Shown one piece after another: positions 1 through 10,842 of a DNA stretch of 64,000 nucleotides. The notes beneath the pieces are model-generated. The model saw only the letters and a program-made list of their open reading frames with translations. It had not been told where the DNA came from and ran no database searches. The stretch's first letter is position 1. Every line of letters starts with the position of its first letter. The stretch spans positions 7,502,001 to 7,566,000 of the forward strand of contig JAKZAN010000007.1 of NCBI GenBank assembly GCA_023053545.1, read 5' to 3'. The stretch is from Lepidurus packardi. Taxonomy: Eukaryota > Arthropoda > Branchiopoda > Notostraca > Triopsidae. The translations under genes and the position numbers were made by a program.

Positions 1-1086
1 TGATGCGCTTCCATCCAATATAAAGGAAAAGGACTTGGCTATCTGAGTTGCAGGCATGCGGCCTATGCACATTCCATGGTCAAACTCTCCTTGGTTTGGA
101 AAAGCAAACGTTCTTTCTACCAAAGCCTTTTATTTTTATAGCACAACTGCCTAAAAACAAAGAAAGTTGAAAACAAGACGGACCCAATAGTTCACTCCCA
201 CAATTAATTCACTTTTAAACCCAAAGTGCAAACAGCTCAGCTCCTTTCCCTCAACGCAACTTGGTACTATAAGGAACCGAGAATCGAAGGGGTACGACGT
301 GTGGTATATAGCTACATGAGCAAAATTAGGTGACCAAATACTATATAATACATGAGTTTCATCTCACCTGGCCGATGTTCAATGCTTGGGGACAAGAGGC
401 GGACCCCCTGCTGTCGCTTCAACAAAAGTAAAGACTCATTAGGGGGGACACTATTCCATGGCGTGCTGATGTGTAACTGTTCTGTATGAACCAGACAATA
501 GCGTGTTCTGTCCATAACTCGGCTCCCTAAAACAGATAATTATAAAAACTGTGAAAATAAAGGTTTGCGCTGCAGATAACTTCAACTACGCAAACGACGT
601 AAAAGTGGGCGGTCGACATGTCGTATTTAACTGCCATGCCTTCCTGTCAGTCGAGGCTAGGACAGAAAGCTAATAGTACACGTACAGTACACCACGTACA
701 CACAGAAAGGGATCAGGATTCTGAATCATGCCTGTAAGCTGTACCTGAGTCAAATCTATTCCAGGTTTTTCCAATTATTTGCTAGTTTAAAAACAATAAT
801 ATCGAAATTTTAATACAATTATTTCACACCTTAGTTCGGAATTATCCCAATACATATTTGTAAGTATCGTAGTCAATATTTGCTTTAAATTATCTTAGTG
901 AATACACCTTGAATTTCCCTTAGTTAATACATGTTTGTCGGTGTCTTAATCACTACATACATTGTATATTTTATGCATAAAGTTATGGACTTTTTCCTAA
1001 TCGTACCGGGAGTTAAAACGTTACAAACGTGTTGCTTTATCATTCCCACAAATATTCCTCGAATCGACGTATAGTCTTGTTACGGC
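1..1086. other. Left flank, no recognised gene
   Basis: No recognisable coding exon was found here. The stretch is AT-rich from about 780 to 980. It contains a degenerate direct repeat: 849-880 and 925-956 share a core of the form AATACATnTTTGT followed by a related tail, about 76 bp apart. Short open frames exist on both strands but none has a recognised motif. The right part may be the 3' side of the possible divergent transcript described between 1087 and 1399. Confidence 0.5.
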
Positions 1087-1399
1087 CTAGCTGTTTCTAT
1101 TAATCAGAGTTTGGACACAAAACTTGGGAGTATAGGAACCAGCAAATGGTTTTTAAAAACCTGGTGCTGGCAGCCTTATGGCTTACTTCGATAAGATTGT
1201 CGTAGTGCGTTTTTCTGCAGAATAGTTCCTTTTCTTTCAAGTTGTTCACAAAGTTTTCTTACCTCTCCTGGTTCCAGAAAACGTGGCTCTACAACGGACG
1301 AGAGATCAGTCAAGAAATGATGGAGTCTATAAGGCTACAGCCTCCCTAGGGTCGAGTTGAGCCGCTTTTCCTTACCTTCTTAAAATACAACCTTAGCAT
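1087..1399 (-). other. Possible small divergent spliced transcript
   Basis: On the minus strand a chain of exon-like pieces can be read with good splice signals and matching phases: 1399-1376 (starts ATG, ends AAG then GTAAGG), 1288-1263 (after TTGTAG, before GTAAGA), 1214-1187 (after CTGCAG, before GTAAGC) and 1122-1087 (after CCAAG, ends TAG). The implied introns are 87, 48 and 64 bp, the size class of this genome. The product would be only about 37 residues, beginning MLRLYFKK, with no recognised family. It would be transcribed away from DNAI1 and lies about 225 bp from the shared X-box. It may be chance, or part of a larger transcript with a different start. Confidence 0.15.
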
Positions 1400-1624
1400 A
1401 CATGTAAACTGCGTGCAGTATAGGAGCGCAAGCGACGAGAGGCTTGGCAGAGATGCTGGTTGTCAGATCATTTTTTGTCTTTTCTACTGCTGCTCTCGCT
1501 CTCAAACATTCCTTTGTATTTATTTTTTTGCATCGAAAAATTAGGTGCGACAGTCCCAAGGTGCCTAACTCTATTTGCATGGGGGACTAGGGAGTATGCG
1601 CTTACTCCCGCACGCAGTAAAGGG

Positions 1625-1638
1625 GTTACTATAGTAAC
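1625..1638. promoter_or_regulatory. RFX X-box of DNAI1
   Basis: The 14-mer GTTACTATAGTAAC is a perfect palindrome and fits the X-box consensus RYYNYYWWRRNRAC at every position. RFX/DAF-19 factors bind this site in front of genes for ciliary proteins. It ends 17 bp before the inferred DNAI1 start codon at 1656, closer than the usual 50-150 bp, so it may lie at or just inside the transcribed region. Being palindromic it could also serve a divergent transcript on the minus strand. Confidence 0.75.
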
Positions 1639-1655
1639 GGAAACTTGTTTAATCT

Positions 1656-4600
1656 ATGGGTCTCGATTCGTTTTTTCTTCTGGTACGTGAACTTGGATAG
1701 ATCAGTCAAAAGAACAGCGTCAGTTTTCTCATTTTTACTCTTAAAAATATAACTCACTTTAGTTCACGAATGGGACCTAAATTACTCAAAGTAATACTTA
1801 TAACGCAGTGAAGTTTCTAAGCTTCTTATTTTAGTTCTTTAAATAAAGATTATTTAATTTTTGTAGCGTATCAGCAAATTACTACAAAGTCAGAAAGGTA
1901 CAAACAAATCCCGGGAAACATCGGCTTTAGGAGACAGGGAAGGATCATCACAAGCTAAAAGTTCCGAAAGCGCTGGGGCCCGTCGTAAACCATGGACGGA
2001 AAGTAAATACAATTGGCACGTTGACGACGAAGAAGTAAGATATTATTATATTCAATTATTTAAACTTTTTTGCTACAAAAACGGATGTCGACTTTCAAAT
2101 AGTCGACTTCAAAGTGTTCAGGAGAAAAAAAAAGAACACCATGCAAATGTCAACTAGCTTCTTGAGGTTCTTGTTGACTTTTTTTGTAAATGGGAGGGAA
2201 AAGGTTAAATGGAGGTGACAATTTTAAATACAGCTCGAAAAGCTCTATAATTATCCAGTACAGTAAACGAAGCCAACTCTACTGCATCTTGTAAAGCTTG
2301 TAGAAGGTATAACTCTTCCCTTCTTCTATTTAAGGAAATCCCTGGTACCGTACGGATTGTGCTCAGAACTTTACCACCAGTGGGCGGTCGACATCTCGTT
2401 CGGTTTAACCACATTGAACGCTGTTTTCTCTCCGCTGTACCCCCTACGCGCGGCCGTACACTCTTCGAGCAAGAACCTTCCACCGCCAACATAAGCGACT
2501 ACTCACCTAATGCGACCGGCACGATACCCATCACAGAGCCGACCAAGTTAAACTTACCCGAAGCCCATAGCACGGCGGGTTTCAAGGACGACGGTTCTCG
2601 CCCGAGTAGTCGCAATACAGAGGATGAAGGTGACGGTGACGACGGAAAGATAACTCCGCGCAATCATCCAACGGCATCGCAAATGAGATGTAAAGGCGTT
2701 AACCAATTCAGTTACTGCGACAGGGCCGTCCAAACTACAGTCCTAACGCTACGGGTATTATTAGTGCTATTATATCAAATACTGCAACCTCAACAAAATA
2801 CTACATAAATATTATATGGTATACACTATTTCTTTAGACGAAGCCAAAGAGCATAATAAAATATTACATTTATTTCCTATTAAAGCTTAATAGGAAATGT
2901 AAGAGAATTTTTTACTACTTTCTAAAATTAATAAAAACTCGTATTCATATTCATATAAAAAATTCACACAAAAATTCAATAAAAGAATGTAGTGAAATGT
3001 TCTTTTTTAAGGATCGCGCCGAGGAAACGACAAGTCCTAAGCGACTTTCTTATTCTGGTTCATGCAGCCAGTGGGAAATTTACGACTGGTATTTGGCTGA
3101 CATGAAACAGAAAGAGGTTCAAACGCAGTTGCAACAGGCCGCTCAGCAAGCAGCAGGAACCACTGCTACGACGGCTGGTACTACTACTACTACTTCTGTT
3201 TCCACAGAATCGCAAACAGTTGGGGAGACTGTTTCAGTGACCGTCCTTCCTTTGCCTCTCCCAGTACCAGCGTTGTACAGGTTGACTGCCTCGGCTAAAA
3301 CTGTTGAGCGGATGTTGAACCAAAACTCTTACGACGATATCGCACAAGGCAATACCTTTAGATTCTCTTTTAGATCATAGAAAACTTGATGGACAACCTT
3401 TTATCTCGAACAGATTTCAGATACTGGGAAGATGCCGCTGATGAATTCCGTGAGCCTGAAGGTAATCTGCTACCGTTGTGGCGTCTGACACCACCCCCTT
3501 CATTACTTCGACCCTGGAGTCGTAATGAAGGGGGGCCTAGCGCGAACAGATTAGCTGCTCCAGCCGTATCCCAATTAGCATGGCATCCCAGGCTCCCTCA
3601 TGTATGTGCCGTAGCCTTCCACTCACGTACGTATGCTTTATCGCAATTTTACATAGAAAAAAGTACACTCATAAAAAATAACCCCTTGAAGGTTCTGATA
3701 TGGAAGACGAAGCTGGTTTGGTGTGTGTATTTTCCTTGCAAAACCCAGGGTACCCAGAGTGGTGGGAAAGGTGTACAACTGGAGTTTCTAGCCTTGACTG
3801 GCACCCAGGGGCATTCGAAATGTCGCAAGGACAAAATACGACCAACTACCAAGCAGTCGCGTACAATTACTCTCACTTATTAGCACTTGGCTTAGAGGAT
3901 GGTCACGTCGCCGTTTGGCAACTCAAGAGCCACTCGTCCTCCTCAAAAACCGCTACAACAGCATCTTCAAAACTTGTCCGCAGTTCAGCTATAAATGGCA
4001 AAAGTATACAACGAGTAGCGCAGGTAAAATACTTCGACTCAGTATTCCTTTTTATGCCTTAAAACTACAGTAACTTACTATCTCTATTACTACATTGTAT
4101 AGGTGATTTGGAACAGAGAATACTCTGATAGTCAACTATGCTTCTACTCAGTGTCAGGCGATGGTTGCTTGACTTGCTGGTCGCTAATGCAAGGGACATT
4201 ACAACCTTTTAAACTGGCGCAACTCTTTGTTCCTAATCCCATTACCGATGGCTGGGGCTTGGGAACACACGCAGGCCAACTGCCAGGTTTAATCTTTGGA
4301 ACTTGAGTGAACAAACGGGAAGACTTCTTTACCTCTTGTCTCTTTTGTGTCCGATGTCCTTCTAGCGTCTTGCACGTGTTTGACAGTCCAAGACGCTGCC
4401 ACTTTCGTAGGAAATAACTACGGACAACCCCAAGGTACATTACTGGTTGGTACCGCTGAAGGTTTGGTATTCTGGTACACGCCGGAAGGGGATCTTATAG
4501 CTCCACCCACCGAGGCCCACCAAGGTCCCGTCTATACTGTTCAATGGAGTCCTTTTCATCCCCACATATTCCTCACCTGTGGACAAGATTGGACGCTTAA

Positions 4601-5165
4601 AATATGGACAACCCAGCAAAAGTAAATTTTCAATGAGCCGTTGTATTACCTATACATGCCTTTTCATTTTTAACCCGTTAAAAAATAGGACACCTTTATT
4701 AGAATTAGAGGTGGGTTCTGCAGCGGAGGCGGCAGCTTGGTCGCCCATTTCTTCCACGGTAGTCGCCACAGTGACGGCGGATGCTCGACTTCTTCTCTTC
4801 GACTTTCAAGCACGCCGTTTTGCGCCGATATGTACCATGCGACTCGCTCCGAGGCAACCTCCAGCGCGCTCTCGCTTGACAGCCATGGCTTTCGGTCGAC
4901 ATCATCCGGTACTTCTTGTAGGCGACGATAGGTAGATAAATCTAATGAATACATTTAAATAAATAAGATACATGACTTGTGTCTGTTTTTTCCGTAAAGA
5001 GGTCATGCACTCACCTTAAAACTGTCTCCAAATTTACGGAAAACACCTCGATTGCCGGAATCTGTGCGTTCCCAGGATTACGAGTCTACTAAACTGGAAC
5101 GCCTTCTTATTCTCATGAAAGATACCGACCCTTTCGTACCTACTAACCTAAATACACCCTCATAG
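1656..5165 (+). CDS. DNAI1: Axonemal dynein intermediate chain 1 (outer arm)
   Basis: WD-repeat intermediate chain of the outer dynein arm, which anchors the motor to doublet microtubules in motile cilia. Ten exons are inferred: 1656-1682, 1867-2034, 2335-2754, 3012-3348, 3414-3626, 3692-4023, 4103-4286, 4366-4621, 4689-4931, 5000-5165. All phases agree, giving 781 residues (human DNAI1 is about 700). Family-like pieces include VNQFSY..RAVQTT, SQWEIYDWYL, TVERMLNQNSYDDIAQD, FRYWEDAADEF, NLLPLWRL, the WD unit QDWTLKIW, then DDRGHALTLKLSPNLRKTP and a final helix KLERLLILMKD. The N-terminal half is less conserved, with a Thr-rich insert in exon 4. The first 9-residue exon is the least certain; it is supported by an adjacent GTACGT donor and the X-box just upstream. 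The fourth intron is GC-AG. An AATAAA lies at 5248-5253. Confidence 0.93.
2864..2902. repeat. Inverted repeat in DNAI1 intron 3
   Basis: The left arm 2864-2883 and right arm 2887-2902 pair over 16 bp with a 4-nt bulge around a central AAGCTT-like centre. It lies within the intron between the third and fourth coding exons. It could be the remnant of a small hairpin insertion; no function is inferred. Confidence 0.5.
3349..3413 (+). other. GC-AG intron in DNAI1
   Basis: The exon ends ...GCACAAG and the intron begins GCAATA and ends AACAG (65 bp). Only this boundary joins YDDIAQ to DFRYWEDAADEF in frame, creating the Asp codon G|AT that the family has at this position. No GT is present near the donor. 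AAG|GC is the context typical of GC-AG introns in animals. The more pyrimidine-rich TTTCAG ending at 3420 would give the wrong frame. Confidence 0.85.
3494..3535. repeat. Hairpin-forming insert within DNAI1 exon 5
   Basis: The left arm 3494-3512 begins with five C and the right arm 3519-3534 ends with G. They pair over 16 bp with a 2-nt bulge and a 6-nt loop (CCTGGA). It encodes the stretch PPSLLRPWSRNEGG between LLPLWRL and the first WD repeat, where human DNAI1 has an unrelated and shorter linker. The insert keeps the frame. Confidence 0.8.
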
Positions 5166-5247
5166 CGGTTGGCTGACACCAGTACTTGTAGACTCTTTAA
5201 CGTTACACAATCAATTAATCAATAGTGACATACATCGTATTACGTGC

Positions 5248-5253
5248 AATAAA
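5248..5253 (+). terminator. Poly(A) signal of DNAI1
   Basis: A canonical AATAAA lies 83 bp after the DNAI1 stop codon, in an A/T-rich stretch. It is the first such hexamer downstream of the gene and lies before the X-box of the next gene. Confidence 0.6.
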
Positions 5254-5443
5254 ACAAACTCGACATGACACTGACCTTGTCCCCAAATAGCCAAGCTTGC
5301 GCATAACTGTTATCAGGTAATAACAAACCACTCGTGAGACCAACGTTCGTGTATCAGGCAACGAACAATAACACCGTATGGTTGGTTGTAAAAACGAAGC
5401 AAGTTAAAGCACCAAGGTAGAGGCGAGCTCTTGCGGGGTGGGT

Positions 5444-5457
5444 ATCACCATGGAAAC
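5444..5457. promoter_or_regulatory. RFX X-box upstream of the ciliary kinase
   Basis: The 14-mer ATCACCATGGAAAC fits RYYNYYWWRRNRAC at all positions. It lies in the 620-bp gap between DNAI1 and the RCK kinase gene, about 330 bp before the first ATG of the kinase. A TATAAAA follows at 5554-5560 and a TCAGTC initiator-like sequence at 5598-5603, so the start of transcription is plausibly near 5580-5610. Nothing else is recognised in this gap. Confidence 0.65.
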
Positions 5458-5784
5458 CTTTTTGTTATGATCGCTTCTCCTTTTGGCCTCAACCATACAG
5501 TCGAGCAGGTCCTCTGTGACGAACCAGGCAAATAGTTGACGCTTCCAGGCATTTATAAAAATAGAAGTGCACAGTTAGCTCTTGTGTTATTGTGTTGTCA
5601 GTCGGGGTAGTGACTGATTATGCAAAACTGAATACGGCACCTCCAAGCAAGCGTGTGTGCAAAATCACACACCGTGTTTAAGAAATCTAGCAGTCAAGAC
5701 TTGCAACGCGACCAAGTCATGTGACCAATGGAAAGCGACTTTTTTCGACAATGACACTATTGAACAGCTTGGAAGTGCGTTGTC

Positions 5785-7783
<1,999 letters not shown>

Positions 7784-9796
7784 AAACCAATACCTATATT
7801 CTTACTAAGGAAACAATATTAAAATGTCTTTTTTGTTTTATTATAGATATTTAAAATAGACTTCAATTGTTAGAAACGACGAATATGTGTCGATTATCCT
7901 TATCTCTCCTGTAGGGTTGCTGTGGGAAATAAACTATAAAAAAATCATAAAATCTTTTCTCTCAAAAACAAAAACAAAGAAAAGAGATAGCATCAATAGT
8001 GAATGTACTCGGTTTATATTGAATTCAACACAAAGTCATTCACATTGGCAAAACTGCTGGGGTAAATAGCTTCCAAAACACGGCAAACGTCACAAAAAAT
8101 GAACTACTACATACTACATAAACTGGAATACCAGATCAAAAAACGGCCAGGATTATTATAAGAAAAAGAAAGTTTCGGGACAAATGAAAAATTGAAACTG
8201 CGTTTGTTGAAAAACTACACCTTGGATAAATGACCCCAAGTAAGCCAAAAAAATAGAAAAATTACATAAGAAGCTTCGCCACGACCGAAAAAACTAAGCA
8301 ATGAAAAAAAGTCCCTTATTGGCTGTTACCATTTAAGTCTGTCTCAAAGAGAAAAGAAATATTGACGCAAAATTTTTTCCTGGACCAGTTACATCACAAA
8401 GTGTCACCAATAGAAGTGACGGTGATATGGCAAGCCAGGAGGGCATTCTTTTGGACGTTATTTCAGGGAGCAAAACTTCAAAAAGGGGGGATGGGGGGAA
8501 AAACGAGACAATATTCCTGTAAATTTATCCAAATGAAATATCCAGCCCCCTTCCCAAGAAGGGAAAAAGAAAGAAAAAATACAAGGCACGCATTTTCTGG
8601 CGGGTACAGTAAAGGAGAGACAGAATTGTTTGTACTCTTGGAGCGATGGGTTTCGCTGCATCGAGAACTAGAATCAATTCAAAACTTCCGTACGGTAAAA
8701 CAACCCCCTAAATATCTTGTTCTTCTCTCATTGAAGCCACACAAAAAAAATATAGAAATAATAGTGGTAATAAAAAAAAAAAGAGCTCTACAACTCTGGT
8801 TTGGAATGTGCCAACCTTTGTGTGTTTTGATTTTCGCTACAATACTAACCCAATACTCTCTCGTTCTTTTTTGCTTATACCAAAAAAAAAAAAAAAAATC
8901 CCAGAATAAAAAAGATTTACGTCCTTTTCTCTTACCCACGCTCACAAAATCTCGCATAATATGTATATATGGGAAGACCTTCCTTAACGGTTGAATGCTT
9001 ATAGCTCTTTCGGTAGTAGACTTCGAAGTGCATTAATCTAACCCAGTCAATACATACGCATGTGTGTGGATAGGGACAAGGGAAAAAAAAGAGTCTGTCT
9101 AATATAGGAGGTTAGAGAATACCTACGGTTTGACGTTTCTGCCTTTATGCTAAAGCTTAACTGCGTAAGATCCGCTTTTGACTAGGGCGGATCAAGTTTT
9201 TTTCCTTCAATTTTTAGCTCTTAGCATCCTAACTATATTGTTTAAGTTTGACGACATAGTGGTGATGCACGGGAGATCACAAAAAATAGTTGTGGTACAA
9301 CAAGCCACGCCCCTTAGAGGAGAAGGGACACGCTAGAACGCAAGAAATTCTTCTTTTTTGATATCTACATCGGTATTTTTGTCATCAATCAAGACTTTCA
9401 CCCCTTTTTTCATATAACGCCGTCCTGCGAACAACAACATATACTCCCGTACTACAACATATACTGGCCGAATTTGCATAAGAAAAGCAAGAGACCGGGC
9501 CGTGCGAGAGCAAGGACGCCAACTGTGTTTTTCTTTTAATACACTTGTTAATTTTTAAAGAAAAGCGGGTAAACGAGGCTAACTAGAACGGAAAACTCGA
9601 ACCTTTCCATCTGATCCTATCGAAATTAAGGTACGCAAAAAAAAAGGTGTAGAAAATTAGCTAGCAAAATGCACGACGAGGTTTCAAATTAACACGCACA
9701 ACCCTCATGTCATTAGCGCCAAACTGGAGAGACTGGCTCAACATATGACATAGGATTGCAAGACACGCATACACCCGAAAAAAGAAAAAATCTCGG

Positions 9797-9831
<35 letters not shown>

Positions 9832-10705
9832 ATTCACGGTCACATCACTTTTCAGGAGACCCTACGACCCTCGAGACGTTCACGTCTTCCAATTTAGGCA
9901 GAAAAATGTTGGAATTCACATTGGTTTCTTTTTTTCATCAAAGTATACCGAAAAAGACTAGAAAAAACGGCAAAAAGTGTTCACTTTTCTCCATTTTGTT
10001 TCCTCCCAAAAACATTTTTAAAAAACTAGGCTAAGGAACTTGACACTTTAGAATTCTTACATTTGACGCCTGAAATGAAAAAGGTGGTAATTGGAAGGTG
10101 GCTATTAACCGTCGCAGTGACTCAAGCATATCAACAGATGAGATCGTCACCGTAATCTGACCAAGAAAGATTTGCTTTATGAGTATCAATTTGAAAAAAG
10201 ACCTGAAATCCTCCTTTTCGCCCTCTTGTTCCAACCCTAAGCTCAAAAAATAGACAAAAGCCTACGATGCTAGAACGCTTAATACTAGAAATTTGTTATA
10301 GGGACGTAGAATTGACTAAAAAACGACTTTTAAGGTAATTCTTTTTTCTGAATATAAGGTAAGTGTCCCTCTCTGCTAGTTTTTTTTCTGTTTTGTAGAT
10401 TGTCTTTAAACCCTTTCTCTTTCCCAAAGATTGCTTCTTGCCTGTTTTTCATCTCAACACATATGTAAAATGTTAAAAAAAAAATTACGAAGGCTTTTCA
10501 GTTTTCAGTTGACTAAACAATGTAAAGAGTGTTGAGAACCAATACGTGATGGTTATTTTTGGCCAGGGTTACGATATAACCCTCTGAGGTTATTTTGAGG
10601 CCACAGCAACGGGATACCTAGATGTTTCAAAAATAAAATGGAAATCAAATAAATTAGTTTTGCACCAATGCAGCCCGTAAAGGTATTGCAACATTTGAAA
10701 AAAAA
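7784..10705. other. Convergent intergenic region
   Basis: About 2.9 kb separates the ends of the plus-strand kinase gene and the minus-strand TRIM-NHL gene. Candidate poly(A) hexamers for the kinase are ATTAAA at 7818-7823 and AATAAA at 7928-7933. The region is A/T-rich with many homopolymer runs, the longest being 34 A at 9797-9830. A 210-codon open frame (8362-8994) is Lys-rich because of A runs, lacks an ATG at its start and resembles no protein, so it is not called. No RNA gene was recognised. Confidence 0.5.
9797..9830 (+). repeat. Poly(A) tract, 34 A
   Basis: An uninterrupted run of 34 A preceded by an A-rich stretch. It could mark the tail of an old retroposed copy, but no recognisable source or target-site duplication was seen around it. 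Confidence 0.8.
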
Positions 10706-10737
10706 AAAAAAGCCATGTGAAACCACATGGCTTTTTT
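10706..10737 (-). other. Hairpin with A/T-tract stem in the TRIM-NHL 3' region
   Basis: GCCATGTG (10712-10719) and CACATGGC (10724-10731) are perfect complements. The stem is extended by six A on one side and six T on the other, giving 14 bp closed by a 4-nt loop. It lies about 105 nt past the TRIM-NHL stop codon, so on the minus strand it would be in the 3' UTR or at the transcript end. It looks like an intrinsic terminator, but in an animal it is more likely an mRNA structure or a microhairpin insertion. Confidence 0.6.
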
Positions 10738-10842
10738 GTTTTCAAAAAGGACTGGTTCCTCGACAGTAATAGGTGACGTCAGACGTTACAAGGCTGGCGC
10801 AGGACGCCATGCGTTTAAATTGGTTTAAAAATGACGTCATAA

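Noticed and set aside
3414-3420. Alternative TTTCAG acceptor in DNAI1
   Set aside because: It has a better consensus but shifts the frame and destroys the conserved FRYWEDAADE segment.
8362-8994. 210-codon plus-strand open frame
   Set aside because: It starts without ATG, is dominated by A-run Lys codons, has no motif, and overlaps open frames on the other strand; it is explained by A-rich, stop-poor DNA.
9797-9830. Poly(A) tract as the tail of a recent retrogene or SINE
   Set aside because: No coding body, pol III boxes or flanking target-site duplications were seen.
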